From the NCBI GenBank assembly GCA_965218985.1, contig CBDCMP010000007.1, forward strand, positions 1,054,001 to 1,118,000: 64,000 bases of DNA, given 5' to 3'. The stretch comes from Pseudopedobacter sp965218985. Lineage in GTDB: Bacteria > Bacteroidota > Bacteroidia > Sphingobacteriales > Sphingobacteriaceae. Positions 1 to 7,722 of this stretch are shown in pieces (the first letter of the stretch is position 1; each line of letters opens with the position of its first letter). The notes below the pieces were generated by a model. It did no database searches. It was not told the origin of the DNA and saw nothing but the letters and a program-made list of their open reading frames with translations. A program made the translations under genes and the position numbers.

Positions 1-1548
1 TCTAATTGCTCCAACCTTTAAAGGTTCACCGGTTGTAATTTGATTGAATAAATGATTACTTGTTTCACTTATTCCATCTGATATACGGTTTAGCTCATTT
101 TCAATGTCCTCATTTGAGGTTTGAATTATAGACTCGATCTTCTGCTCGGCAGGTTCAATATATCTGTTGGGTGATAGTACAAAGTTATTATCCTCAACAA
201 TGTTTAAATGAACACTTTTACATAAGCCGGGAACATCTGAGTAGATGGCATCGCCTTTATCTCTCCAGTCATGATAGATTTTTGAAAGTGATTGTATTTC
301 AGTTTCTTTAAAAACTCTGTTTTTACGATTAACTAATTTGCCTTTCCGACTAGCATCAATAAATAGAATTTCATTATTCTTAATTTTAGACTTTGCTCTT
401 TTGCGTGATACTATCCAAATACAAGCAGCAATTTGTGTGTTTGAGAAAAGGTGAGATGGCAAAGAAATTATGCAATCGACAAGGTTCGATGTAATTAATC
501 CCCTTCTAACAGTGCCTTCATCAGATGAAACAGTTGAAAGCGACGTGTCTGCAAGGACAAAAGCAGCGACTCCGTTAGGGCTCAGATGGTATACAAAATG
601 TTGTACCCAAGCAAAATTTGCGTTCGAAATAGGTGGAATACCAAATTCCCACCTACCGTCATTTCGCAACAATTGCCCGCTCCAATCGCCATCATTAAAC
701 GGTGGATTGGCTATTATAAAATCAACCTTTAAATCCTTATGGGCATTGTGTAAAAGTGATCCTTCATTGTTCCATTTTACTTGAGAGCTATCAATGCCTC
801 GAATTGCCAAATTCATTTTGGCTAAACGCCAAGTTGTTTGATTACTTTCTTGTCCATAGATAGATATATCATTTAATTTTCCTTGGTGGTCTTCGACAAA
901 TTTTTCGGACTGAACAAACATCCCACCAGATCCACAACAAGGATCAAAAACCCGCCCTTTGTTAGGTTCAATCATTTCGACTAACAGTTCAACTACACTT
1001 CTTGGAGTATAAAATTGTCCGCCTTTCTTACCTTCTGCAAGCGCGAATTCACCTAAAAAATATTCAAATACATGTCCAAGTACATCTGCACTCCTTGCTT
1101 TCGCATCTCCTAAGGCGACATTTCCAATCAAATCAATTAGGCCGCCAAGTGTAGATGGGTCCAGATTTTGGCGAGCAAATACTTTAGGCAAAACACCTTT
1201 TAAAGAAGTGTTTTCCTTTTCTATAGCATCCATGGCATCATCTACAAGTTTACCAATTCCCGGCTGCTTAGCATTTACTGACAAAAACTCCCAACGGGCT
1301 ACTTCTGGAACAAAGAATACGTTTTCAGCTTTGTATTCATCCTCGTCTTCAGGATCAGCTCCGTTTTTCTCGTCTGCTTTTAGCTTAAAATACAAATCTT
1401 CAAAGGCATCTGAGATGTATTTAAGAAAAATTAATCCCAACAAAACATGTTTATATTCTGCCGCGTCTATGTTTTTACGTAGTTTATCGGCTGCTTTCCA
1501 TAGTTGCTTTTCTAATATTTCTTCCGATTCCAATTTAAAATACGTCAT
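1..1548 (-). CDS. hsdM: Type I restriction-modification DNA methyltransferase subunit HsdM (3' end outside window)
   Basis: Translation of the minus strand from the ATG at 1548 gives 516 codons that run off the left edge. The start is secure because an in-frame TAA lies directly before the ATG. The N-terminal helical part (about residues 1-150) is followed by the N6-adenine methylase domain, with an AdoMet-binding motif DPCCGSGGM and catalytic motif NPPF. HsdM modifies adenine in the recognition site set by HsdS and, with HsdR, forms a type I restriction system. HsdS and HsdR would lie to the left, outside the window. Its position beside other nucleic-acid-targeting genes suggests a defence island. 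A -7 box candidate lies about 33 bases upstream. Confidence 0.93.
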   Translation of the reverse strand, partial: MTYFKLESEEILEKQLWKAADKLRKNIDAAEYKHVLLGLIFLKYISDAFEDLYFKLKADEKNGADPEDEDEYKAENVFFVPEVARWEFLSVNAKQPGIGKLVDDAMDAIEKENTSLKGVLPKVFARQNLDPSTLGGLIDLIGNVALGDAKARSADVLGHVFEYFLGEFALAEGKKGGQFYTPRSVVELLVEMIEPNKGRVFDPCCGSGGMFVQSEKFVEDHQGKLNDISIYGQESNQTTWRLAKMNLAIRGIDSSQVKWNNEGSLLHNAHKDLKVDFIIANPPFNDGDWSGQLLRNDGRWEFGIPPISNANFAWVQHFVYHLSPNGVAAFVLADTSLSTVSSDEGTVRRGLITSNLVDCIISLPSHLFSNTQIAACIWIVSRKRAKSKIKNNEILFIDASRKGKLVNRKNRVFKETEIQSLSKIYHDWRDKGDAIYSDVPGLCKSVHLNIVEDNNFVLSPNRYIEPAEQKIESIIQTSNEDIENELNRISDGISETSNHLFNQITTGEPLKVGAIR

Positions 1549-1581
1549 TTAAGAGTTGTGCGAATGAATAATAATCTAGTA

Positions 1582-1589
1582 CAAAAATA
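1582..1589 (-). promoter_or_regulatory. Candidate -7 box for hsdM
   Basis: On the minus strand the sequence TATTTTTG matches the Bacteroidota -7 consensus TAnnTTTG, 33 bases before the hsdM ATG. No clear -33 TTTG is seen at the usual spacing, so this rests on one box. Confidence 0.3.
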
Positions 1590-1649
1590 TAACATATTCA
1601 AATGAACTTTTATTTATTCTGTAAAAGCTTAAAATATGCTCCATTAAAT

Positions 1650-1690
1650 ATCGTTTCTTTTGCTATTCTTCTTTTTAAATGAAAATAGTC
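1650..1690. repeat. Degenerate copy of a dispersed hairpin repeat
   Basis: The segment beginning GTTTCTTTTGCTA and continuing to AATAGTCC matches, with several changes, the cleaner copy at 4658-4700, where the same block forms a near-perfect hairpin. Two copies flanking the small defence-like operon suggest a dispersed intergenic repeat. Confidence 0.4.
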
Positions 1691-1884
1691 CATGGTTTTA
1701 GCGCTATCTAATTGACAAATTTGCTATAGAAAAAAGAAAAGGTTGACGGCACTCATGTCATTGAAATGTTGGTTAGCTTACGCTTTCTTCATTATGGAAA
1801 GTGTTTTCATACTTTTAATCCCTACACTCAACTTCTAACTTATTTAAAACCTTTAGTTGCTCTATAAAAGCATTCGAATTATGA

Positions 1885-1986
1885 CTATTCAAAGTTGATA
1901 GGAAATTGAAATTCGATGTTCTCAGGTTCAATCAAACTAATGTCCTTCAATTTATTACTCACCTCGTCGATTTGGGCAATCGACTT
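1885..1986 (-). pseudogene. Possible C-terminal gene remnant
   Basis: A minus-strand frame of 33 codons, ending at a TAG, has protein-like composition (for example the segment IEPENIEFQFPINFE) but is opened by a stop rather than a start codon. It could be the tail of a lost gene. I do not recognise the family, and chance remains possible at this length. Confidence 0.2.
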
Positions 1987-2069
1987 CTACTTTTATAAGC
2001 TAATTATAAACGACTAAGAGAAAGATGTTCTTTATTATTTATATTTAGCAAACCTTATATCCTATCGAC

Positions 2070-2603
2070 TTGAAAGAAATCATATTTGCAGGTGGCATAC
2101 ATGGTGTCGGTAAAAGTACTCTTTGCCGGGAAATTGCCAGTCAGCTCAATCTGACTTATCTTTCGGCTAGTGACTTATTGAATTGGAAAGATTTAAATAC
2201 GGACGAAAAGAACAAAAAAGTAACAGATATTCCCGATACACAGCATCGCTTGCTTAAAGGCTTGGGAGCAGTCGTACAGCCTGGAAAAAGATACATCCTT
2301 GACGGACATTTTTGCTTGTTCAATAAGGATAATGATGTAACTCCAGTACCACTTGATACATTTGAGGGAATTGCGCCTGAGGCACTTGTTTTGGTAACGG
2401 GAGAAGCTCAGGAAATCGCATCATCCCTACAAATAAGAGATAGCCGTTTTTATGATCCAGTCGTCCTTTCCCAAATGCAGCAACAGGAAATCATTCATGC
2501 TAGACTTATCGCAAAACATCTTCTTATCCCGCTAGTGATTTTCGATAAGAGTCTCCATACTATGTCAAACCTAATTAAACAGATTCATGAGAGCCTTGCT
2601 TGA
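2070..2603 (+). CDS. P-loop NTPase / nucleotide-kinase-like protein (AAA_33 type)
   Basis: A 177-aa protein starting at a TTG (2070). An in-frame stop at 2046-2048 and no upstream ATG leave TTG as the best start. Walker A is GGIHGVGKST (residues 8-17) and a Walker-B-like strand YILDGHF sits at 75-81, the layout of small adenylate-kinase-like P-loop proteins. The phosphorylated substrate cannot be told from sequence. It overlaps the next gene by 17 bases and is the first of three translationally linked genes (ATPase, PIN-GNAT-EVE, ASCH), so it probably acts with them. It could be a nucleotide or RNA-end kinase, or an ATP-driven regulator of the nuclease. Function is inferred from context only. 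Confidence 0.75.
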   Translation: MKEIIFAGGIHGVGKSTLCREIASQLNLTYLSASDLLNWKDLNTDEKNKKVTDIPDTQHRLLKGLGAVVQPGKRYILDGHFCLFNKDNDVTPVPLDTFEGIAPEALVLVTGEAQEIASSLQIRDSRFYDPVVLSQMQQQEIIHARLIAKHLLIPLVIFDKSLHTMSNLIKQIHESLA

Positions 2604-4083
2604 TACCAATATAATTATTCACCGCGAAGCCGAACGTCTACAAAATGAGGATATTGGCATACTTTTTAATTGGCTTGACCGCCTAAAAATCGAGAAATGT
2701 ATACATCCAGCGACAGTTGAAGAGCTGGCGCGTTTTGGCAATGAGCAAGCGGTTAAACGTATGAATGTTAAAATAGGCACCTACAACGTGCTGAAGACTG
2801 TCGCGCCGATGGCGGCAGAGGTGAAAAATGTTGCTGATAAAATTGACAAAACTGAAAACGACCGAATCGATACCTTACTGGTTAACGAAGTTTATAGCGG
2901 AAGGGTAGAACTGCTTATTTCCGAGGACAAGAATATCCATCTAAAAGCGACTTTGTTAGGAATAAGCACCAAAGTATTTAAGATTGATGAATATCTGGAA
3001 AAGGCAGCTGCTGAAAACCCGGGGCTAGTTGATTATAAAGTGCTTGCAGTAAAAAAACAATATTTCGGGGAAATTAATCTTAAAGACCCTTTTTTCGATT
3101 CCTTTCGCGGTGATTACGCAGAGTTCGATGCCTGGTACAATAAAAAATCCGATGAAATATGTTATGTCTGTTATCAGGACGCAGTGCTAAGTGCTTTCCT
3201 ATATATAAAAGTTGAATTCCCTGATGAAGGCTACCCGGACATTGCACCGCCTTTTCCGGCGCGGAAACGTTTGAAAGTTGGAACATTAAAGGTTACCGCT
3301 AACGGTTATAAGATTGGGGAAAGATTCTTAAAAATCATTTTCGATAACGCCGTCCTTAATAAAGTTGATGAAATTTACGTGACGATTTTTGAGAAAACGG
3401 CAGAACACGAAAGACTAATTTCCTTATTGGAAGATTACGGGTTTTCACATTGGGGACAGAAGGTAACGGCCAATGGAGAGGAAAGCGTATTAACCAAACC
3501 TTTTGGCAAATTAGTTCAAATCGACCCTGAGCATCCAAAAACTGGATATCCATATCTTTCTGCGGACACCGACATTTTTTTTGTCCCCATTTGGCCGGAT
3601 TACCATACTGAATTATTCCCCGATTCAATATTGCGAACAGAAAGCCCTAAAAACTTTGTTGAAAACGAACCTCATCGTAACGCAATCAGTAAAGTTTACA
3701 TATCATGGTCCCATGAACGCGGATTGAAACCTGGCGACCGTATCGTCTTTTACCGAACTGGTGGCTATCACGTGGGAGTTGCTACTACCGTCGGCGTGGT
3801 AGAATCAGTGATCACAGATATTCCCGATCCACAAACCTTTATCCGTTTATGCCGAAAAAGAAGTGTCTTTACGGACAATGAACTAGCTAAACATTGGAAC
3901 CGTCTGAAAAATAACCCACCTTTTATTGTGAACTTTTTGTATGTTGCTTCATTCAGGAAACGACCCAACTTAAAATGGTTGATTGATAATGAGGTCATTG
4001 CCGGAGTTGACAGCGTTCCGCGTGGATTTAGCCGTATAAGTCAGCAGGATTTTGATAACATTGTAAAATATTCAAGAAGCTAA
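2587..4083 (+). CDS. PIN nuclease - GNAT-like - EVE/PUA-like multidomain protein
   Basis: A 498-aa protein. The N-terminus (about 1-130) is a PIN RNase domain: LLDTN with D6, acidic E45/E46 in TVEELARF, D92/D95 in NDRIDTLLV and D114 in ISEDKN are the expected metal-binding acids. The middle (about 150-290) resembles a GNAT acetyltransferase fold, with NGYKIGERFLKIIFDNA in the acetyl-CoA-loop region and a terminal YGF strand. The C-terminal part (about 310-498) looks like an EVE/PUA-type module, with HPKTGYPYLS and LKPGDRIVFYRTG. PIN domains cut RNA, and EVE/ASCH-fold modules typically bind modified bases. The gene overlaps the ATPase gene by 17 bases and the ASCH gene by one. A toxin or defence nuclease is the likeliest role; PIN is firm, the other two domains less so. 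Confidence 0.75.
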   Translation: MRALLDTNIIIHREAERLQNEDIGILFNWLDRLKIEKCIHPATVEELARFGNEQAVKRMNVKIGTYNVLKTVAPMAAEVKNVADKIDKTENDRIDTLLVNEVYSGRVELLISEDKNIHLKATLLGISTKVFKIDEYLEKAAAENPGLVDYKVLAVKKQYFGEINLKDPFFDSFRGDYAEFDAWYNKKSDEICYVCYQDAVLSAFLYIKVEFPDEGYPDIAPPFPARKRLKVGTLKVTANGYKIGERFLKIIFDNAVLNKVDEIYVTIFEKTAEHERLISLLEDYGFSHWGQKVTANGEESVLTKPFGKLVQIDPEHPKTGYPYLSADTDIFFVPIWPDYHTELFPDSILRTESPKNFVENEPHRNAISKVYISWSHERGLKPGDRIVFYRTGGYHVGVATTVGVVESVITDIPDPQTFIRLCRKRSVFTDNELAKHWNRLKNNPPFIVNFLYVASFRKRPNLKWLIDNEVIAGVDSVPRGFSRISQQDFDNIVKYSRS

Positions 4084-4454
4084 TGAAAGTTATATTATCT
4101 ATTAAACCTGAATTTGCATTCAAAATCTTTAACGGAACTAAGCGCTTCGAATTTCGAAAAGCTATATTCAAAAACCCTGATGTTAAACAGGTAATTGTTT
4201 ATGCCTCATCACCAGTTCAGCGAGTAATCGGCGAATTTGAAATTGGAGAAATTTTAAAATGCGACAAAAATCAGCTTTGGGAGATCACCAAAAAAGATTC
4301 AGGTATTACAGAAGATTTCTTTTTTAAATATTTTGAAGAGAAATTAGAAGGTTATGCTATCAGTATAAAAAGTACGACGACTTACAAAGACCCAAGATGT
4401 TTAAAGGAGCATTATAATCTATTCCCACCGCAGTCTTTTGCCTATTATTTATAA
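4083..4454 (+). CDS. ASCH domain protein
   Basis: A 123-aa protein whose ATG shares one base with the stop codon of the PIN gene (TAATG), indicating translational coupling. The N-terminal pattern KIFNGTKRFEFRK near residues 14-26, followed by the VIVYASSPVQRVIGEFEIGEI strands, is typical of the ASCH family, a PUA-like fold that binds RNA or modified nucleosides. Together with the preceding P-loop and PIN proteins it would supply substrate recognition or antitoxin function. It is the last gene of the operon. Confidence 0.8.
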   Translation: MKVILSIKPEFAFKIFNGTKRFEFRKAIFKNPDVKQVIVYASSPVQRVIGEFEIGEILKCDKNQLWEITKKDSGITEDFFFKYFEEKLEGYAISIKSTTTYKDPRCLKEHYNLFPPQSFAYYL

Positions 4455-4657
4455 ATCACCTATAAGCTTCAATTTCTATTAGGCACGAGTCAAGTCAATT
4501 TTATCACGGGAATATGACAGACCTACACTCAGGCTAAAACGGAATCAATTGATTTCGCTATAAGCATCATTTGGCCGCACTTCGCTAACTCTTTAAGGAA
4601 AACCCCAATATTATTACGTTTATAATCCAGAGGCTAATAAATTTCTTGTGTAATCTT

Positions 4658-4700
4658 ATGTTTCTTTTGCTACTTTTCTTTACAAAGAAAAGTAGTCCGA
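4658..4700. terminator. Hairpin between convergent genes, dispersed repeat
   Basis: TACTTTTCTTT (4671-4681) and AAAGAAAAGTA (4684-4694) form an 11-bp perfect stem with a 2-base centre, placed between the plus-strand ASCH gene and the minus-strand HEPN-like gene. It could end transcription from both sides. A degenerate copy at about 1650-1690 shows that it is a repeat. The rest of 4455-4764 holds nothing recognisable. Confidence 0.5.
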
Positions 4701-4764
4701 GCATATTTTCGTTTGGGGTCTTGATGCAATGTCAACTGTGGAAGTAGTTTAAAATCTAGAACTT

Positions 4765-5406
4765 TTATTCCTTCATATTATTGATCAGAAAAAATTGTGC
4801 CTGTTCTGCTGTAAAATGACTAAAAAAAACCTCGTGGGCTTTTTGAGTTTGCTTTTGAATCTTTTTTTCGACTTCGTCAATAAGATAACTAAATAGCGCT
4901 AAATACATTTCCAAAACCTCAATACTTGGGCTAGGCATTCTGGCAGAACTAATTTGATATTGAGCCTCATCTGTAAGCTGTTCGCCTTTACGTATTTTCA
5001 AAAATACGAGTGCCTGTTCTTTTTCGGTATCATCACGATGCGCTACAAAAGAATTTCTTAGGTCTAACAAATGTTCGCTTGTTTCCATTAGTCCCTTAGG
5101 AGCCGTATCGAATAAGGATTTTTCTAACTTACTCATGCCCCCATTATTAGAAGTAAAACATTTACCATATATTATTATAACAGAATACCATATACCAGTG
5201 TTAAGCTTTTCATCTTGAATTGCATCGCTTTTTAATGTAATCAATGTTTCTGTTAAATAATGAATGTGATTAAGATCCTCCCGAATCAGCATATATGATT
5301 TGAGCTTCTTAGTAAACAAATTGGGTATCACATAATTCAACGTGTCTGGATTCTGATCCCGAACTTTTATCAAAATATTCTGTAACACTTTATCTTTTTT
5401 GCTCAT
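4765..5406 (-). CDS. HEPN-like protein of unknown function
   Basis: The ATG at 5406 (protein MSKKDKV..., 213 aa) is preferred to a TTG 24 bases upstream. The protein is helical and soluble with no signal peptide. The segment LRNSFVAHRD (R117, H123) matches the R-x(4-6)-H signature of HEPN RNases, in which the arginine and histidine form the catalytic pair. The rest has no motif I recognise. It lies alone between the ASCH gene and the attachment site of the mobile element. HEPN proteins are common in antiphage and toxin-antitoxin loci, which fits the neighbourhood, but one short motif is weak evidence. Confidence 0.6.
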   Translation of the reverse strand: MSKKDKVLQNILIKVRDQNPDTLNYVIPNLFTKKLKSYMLIREDLNHIHYLTETLITLKSDAIQDEKLNTGIWYSVIIIYGKCFTSNNGGMSKLEKSLFDTAPKGLMETSEHLLDLRNSFVAHRDDTEKEQALVFLKIRKGEQLTDEAQYQISSARMPSPSIEVLEMYLALFSYLIDEVEKKIQKQTQKAHEVFFSHFTAEQAQFFLINNMKE

Positions 5407-5583
5407 TTTAGTTATCAAAGATTGTGGCAATTATTTACACTCTCAGTCAAAAATACTCAATCCATTCCATAGGCTAGTAAACTTAAAAAGGGGGTTCAAA
5501 GTTCAGACTACTCAGTGATGATTACTTAGTCAATTTTAACTGGCTAATCGCTTTAAATCTTCAAGAAAGCGGTTCGATATCTT
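5407..5583. other. Left flank of the attachment site
   Basis: The stretch between the HEPN-like gene and the left att repeat contains no gene. Its last bases (GGTTCGAT then a short insertion) resemble a tRNA T-loop, but no tRNA body precedes it. The original tRNA gene therefore probably lies outside the window, or the left flank is itself the end of another island. Confidence 0.4.
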
Positions 5584-5615
5584 TCCCCTACGGGCTACAA
5601 AAAACAATACCAAAA
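5584..5615. repeat. Left attachment site (att core, copy 1)
   Basis: A 32-bp sequence identical to 15730-15761. With the GTTCGATTCCCC context of the second copy it reads like the T-loop and acceptor 3' half of a tRNA gene ending CTACGGGCTA, the usual target of such integrases. Here GTTCGAT and the core are separated by five extra bases. Confidence 0.75.
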
Positions 5616-5625
5616 GGTGCTAAAA

Positions 5626-5656
5626 CCCTGCAAATCAAAAGTTTGCAGGGTTTTTT
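5626..5656 (+). terminator. Rho-independent terminator next to att
   Basis: CCCTGCAAA (5626-5634), a 7-base loop, TTTGCAGGG (5642-5650) and six T form a classic terminator just inside the element. The equivalent hairpin recurs beside the second att core at 15773. It may be the terminator of the target tRNA gene carried with the att site, shielding int from outside transcription. Confidence 0.75.
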
Positions 5657-5707
5657 GTTAGCATCAAAACACCATATTATGCACCAAAACGCAACAAAAA
5701 TTAGCGT

Positions 5708-5749
5708 AATTCGGTGCGTATCAAATGGAAAAACACTACGCACCGAATT
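5708..5749. promoter_or_regulatory. Inverted arm-type integrase binding sites
   Basis: AATTCGGTGCGTA (5708-5720) and its exact reverse complement (5737-5749) are separated by 16 bases. The same 13-mer lies at the other end of the element (15660-15672), and a 12-bp version of the inverted pair lies beside the second att core (15854-15896). This distribution is that of tyrosine-recombinase arm sites. Confidence 0.65.
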
Positions 5750-5775
5750 GCTTTTAATTAATTGATTATCAACCT

Positions 5776-5824
5776 GTTCAGCGAGTGAACATCTTGATAA
5801 TGGCAGGCTACAAACTTACTTTTG
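5776..5824 (+). promoter_or_regulatory. Integrase promoter with putative operator
   Basis: GTTCA-N5-TGAAC (5776-5790) is followed by TTG (5794-5796), 20 bases, then TACTTTTG (5817-5824), a match to the -7 consensus TAnnTTTG, 23 bases before the int ATG. The same parts at the same spacing precede the second integrase (15923-15971), where the 5-base loop differs but the inverted arms are kept. This supports a regulated promoter. Confidence 0.6.
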
Positions 5825-5846
5825 TTTAACTTTTAAGCTTGTAATT

Positions 5847-7064
5847 ATGAACAGTAATTTCCATCTGCTTTTCTATATCAGAAAGCAAAAAAACTACAAA
5901 GGGGGTGCAATGCCCATCTACATGCGCATTACGGTTAATGGTAAACGTGCGGATATGTCCGCTGGCCGTGATTGCGACCCGACTAAATGGAACAGTCATT
6001 CAGGGCGTGCTATTGGAACCAAAGAAGAAATTAAGGCGCTTAACAATTACCTTGACAGCCTGCAAACTAAACTCCGAAATGCGCATCAGGTGCTGATTGA
6101 TGCGAACCAACAGGTAACAACAGAAAGCCTGCAAAATCAATTTACAGGCAAGACCCAAAAAAGCCGCTTCCTGATGCAATTATTTAAAGAGCATAACATC
6201 AAAGTAAAAGCATTGATAGGAAACGGATTTGAGGCCAATACTTTGAAAGGGTACAACACTTCCGAAAAACATCTAACAGGGTATTTGCAAAATGAATACG
6301 GTAAGACCGATATTGAAATCAGCCAGTTGAATTATGCTTTTATAACAGGATTTGAATTTTACCTTAAAGCCGAATGTAAAATTAGCGGAGTATCGGCAGC
6401 CAAATATATTAAGCATTTGAAAAAAATTGTCAATCACTGTATTGCCAATAATTGGCTAAAGCAAAATCCATTTATCAATTTCAAATCGTCTGCAAAAGCA
6501 AAGGAACGTACTTATTTGACGCAACAGGAACTGGATGCAATCACCAATAAAAAATTTGTTGTTGAACGTTTAACACAGGTGAGGGATGTTTTTGTTTTTT
6601 GCTGCTATACCGGATTATCCTATGCTGATGTAAAAAAGCTAAGAAGAAATGAGATAGGTATTGGCATGGACGGTGACCGATGGATATTTACAAGCAGGCA
6701 AAAAACAGGTACTTCTTCAAGGATACCGCTTTTACCTGTAGCATTAGAAATTTTGAACCGATATGAGGATCACCCGCAATGCTCAAATTAGGGCTTACTA
6801 TTGCCTGTTTTGAGCAATCAAAAGATGAATGCTTACTTAAAGGAAATAGCAGACCTATCTGACGTATTTAAGCATTTAACATTTCATTTAGCAAGGCATA
6901 CTTTCGCAACAACTGTCACCTTATCTAATAATGTACCAATAGAAACGGTTAGCAAAATGCTCGGTCACACCAATATTAAAACTACACAGCATTACGCTAA
7001 AATATTGGATTTGAAAGTTAGCCAGGATATGGCCGCTCTTAAACAGAAATACGCTGGAATTTAG
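5847..7064 (+). pseudogene. int: Tyrosine integrase of element A, interrupted by an in-frame amber stop
   Basis: One reading frame of 405 codons is broken only by TAG at codon 315 (6789-6791); the frame downstream (to 7064) is the same. The N-terminal part holds the arm-binding and SAM-like core-binding domains. The catalytic domain has TGLSYADV, where the first catalytic Arg is replaced by Ser as in IntDOT of CTnDOT, then K in RQKTGTSSRIPLL, HLARH (about residues 347-351), LGHTNIKTT and Tyr about 383 in QHYAKI. Integrase B reads CEIQN immediately before LLLPVLSNQK, so the TAG probably replaced CAG (Gln) by one C-to-T change. The protein would lose HxxR, H and Tyr unless the stop is read through. 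Confidence 0.88.
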
Positions 7065-7070
7065 TTTTAT

Positions 7071-7105
7071 AATCTCTAAGGTCACAAAATGTGACCTTAG
7101 AGATT
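7071..7105. terminator. 16-bp perfect inverted repeat after int; terminator or ORF6N operator
   Basis: AATCTCTAAGGTCACA (7071-7086), AAA, and TGTGACCTTAGAGATT (7090-7105) form a long hairpin 27 bases before the ORF6N start. Its core AAGGTCACAAAATGTGACCTT is repeated with two symmetric base changes inside the ORF6N gene at 7333-7353, so a DNA-binding operator role is as likely as termination. Confidence 0.6.
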
Positions 7106-7132
7106 TCTCATTTTTTAAAATACACGAAAATA

Positions 7133-7663
7133 ATGGAAAATCAAATAATACCCGATGAAGTCATCATGACTAAGATATTTTATATCAGAGGGCAGAAAGT
7201 AATGCTTGATAAAGATTTGGCAGAATTGTATGGTACAGAAACCAAAAAGCTTAAACAACAGGTCAATAGAAATCTTAATAGATTCCCAAACCACTATATG
7301 TTTGAACTAACAAAAGAAGAAAATGAACTATTAAGGTCGCAAAATGCGACCTTAAAGAAAGGGGAACATTCAAAATATTTGCCATTTGTGTTTACAGAAC
7401 ATGGCATTCTAATGTTATCCAATGTGCTTAAAAGTGAAAGCGCAGTACAGGTAAGCATTCGGATTATAGACGTTTTTGTTAGATTAAGGGAAGTCTATGC
7501 CGAGCAAACTGAAGTTTGGTTAGCTATTGAAAAGATAAAATCCAAACTTGATAATCAGGATAAGAATATGGAAATAGTATTTCGATATCTTGACGAACTA
7601 ATTGATAAAAAAGACAATCAACCCCCACGTAAAGCAATTGGCTTCAAACCTGATGGTTTTTAA
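7133..7663 (+). CDS. ORF6N domain DNA-binding protein
   Basis: A 176-aa protein from the ATG at 7133 (a GTG at 7091 would put the start inside the upstream hairpin). The N-terminal 110 residues carry the ORF6N domain, with YIRGQKVMLDKDLAELYG, then VNRNLNRFPNHYMFEL and FTEHGILMLSNVL. ORF6N occurs in phage and mobile-element regulators and is thought to bind DNA. The C-terminus is a short coiled coil. The gene itself contains an 11-bp-arm palindrome (7331-7355) resembling the palindrome upstream, suggesting autoregulation. Confidence 0.88.
   Translation: MENQIIPDEVIMTKIFYIRGQKVMLDKDLAELYGTETKKLKQQVNRNLNRFPNHYMFELTKEENELLRSQNATLKKGEHSKYLPFVFTEHGILMLSNVLKSESAVQVSIRIIDVFVRLREVYAEQTEVWLAIEKIKSKLDNQDKNMEIVFRYLDELIDKKDNQPPRKAIGFKPDGF
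7331..7355. promoter_or_regulatory. Palindrome inside the ORF6N coding region
   Basis: TTAAGGTCGCA (7331-7341), AAA, and TGCGACCTTAA (7345-7355) form a perfect palindrome within codons for LRSQNATLK. It differs from the core of the upstream repeat 7071-7105 at two mirror-image positions (A to G and T to C), preserving symmetry. Confidence 0.5.
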
Positions 7664-7691
7664 GAATCATTTTAAAAACAAAGCTTTATAG

Positions 7692-7699
7692 TAAATTTG
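7692..7699 (+). promoter_or_regulatory. Candidate -7 box before the 7723 gene
   Basis: TAAATTTG fits the TAnnTTTG consensus and lies 23 bases before the ATG at 7723. No -33 box is evident. Confidence 0.3.
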
Positions 7700-7722
7700 T
7701 CATCTACCTAAGATACAACTTT

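Larger units (their letters stand above)
1549..2069. other. Intergenic region with decayed sequence
   Basis: About 520 bases between hsdM and the ATPase gene. It contains the hsdM promoter candidate, a degenerate copy of a dispersed hairpin-like sequence (about 1650-1690) and a short minus-strand coding remnant (1885-1986). No complete gene is seen. Confidence 0.5.

Noticed and set aside
470..1552. Plus-strand open frames in the first 1.6 kb
   Set aside because: They are antisense to hsdM, whose translation shows the methylase motifs throughout.
5500..5600. A complete tRNA gene ending at the left att core
   Set aside because: The T-loop-like GTTCGAT and acceptor end are present, but no matching 5' acceptor strand or anticodon arm lies in the preceding 90 bases, and five extra bases split the T-loop from the core.
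5707..5896. Possible short CRISPR-like repeats (AATTCGGTGCGTA copies)
   Set aside because: Copies are few, inverted and tied to att cores and integrase genes, so arm-type sites explain them.
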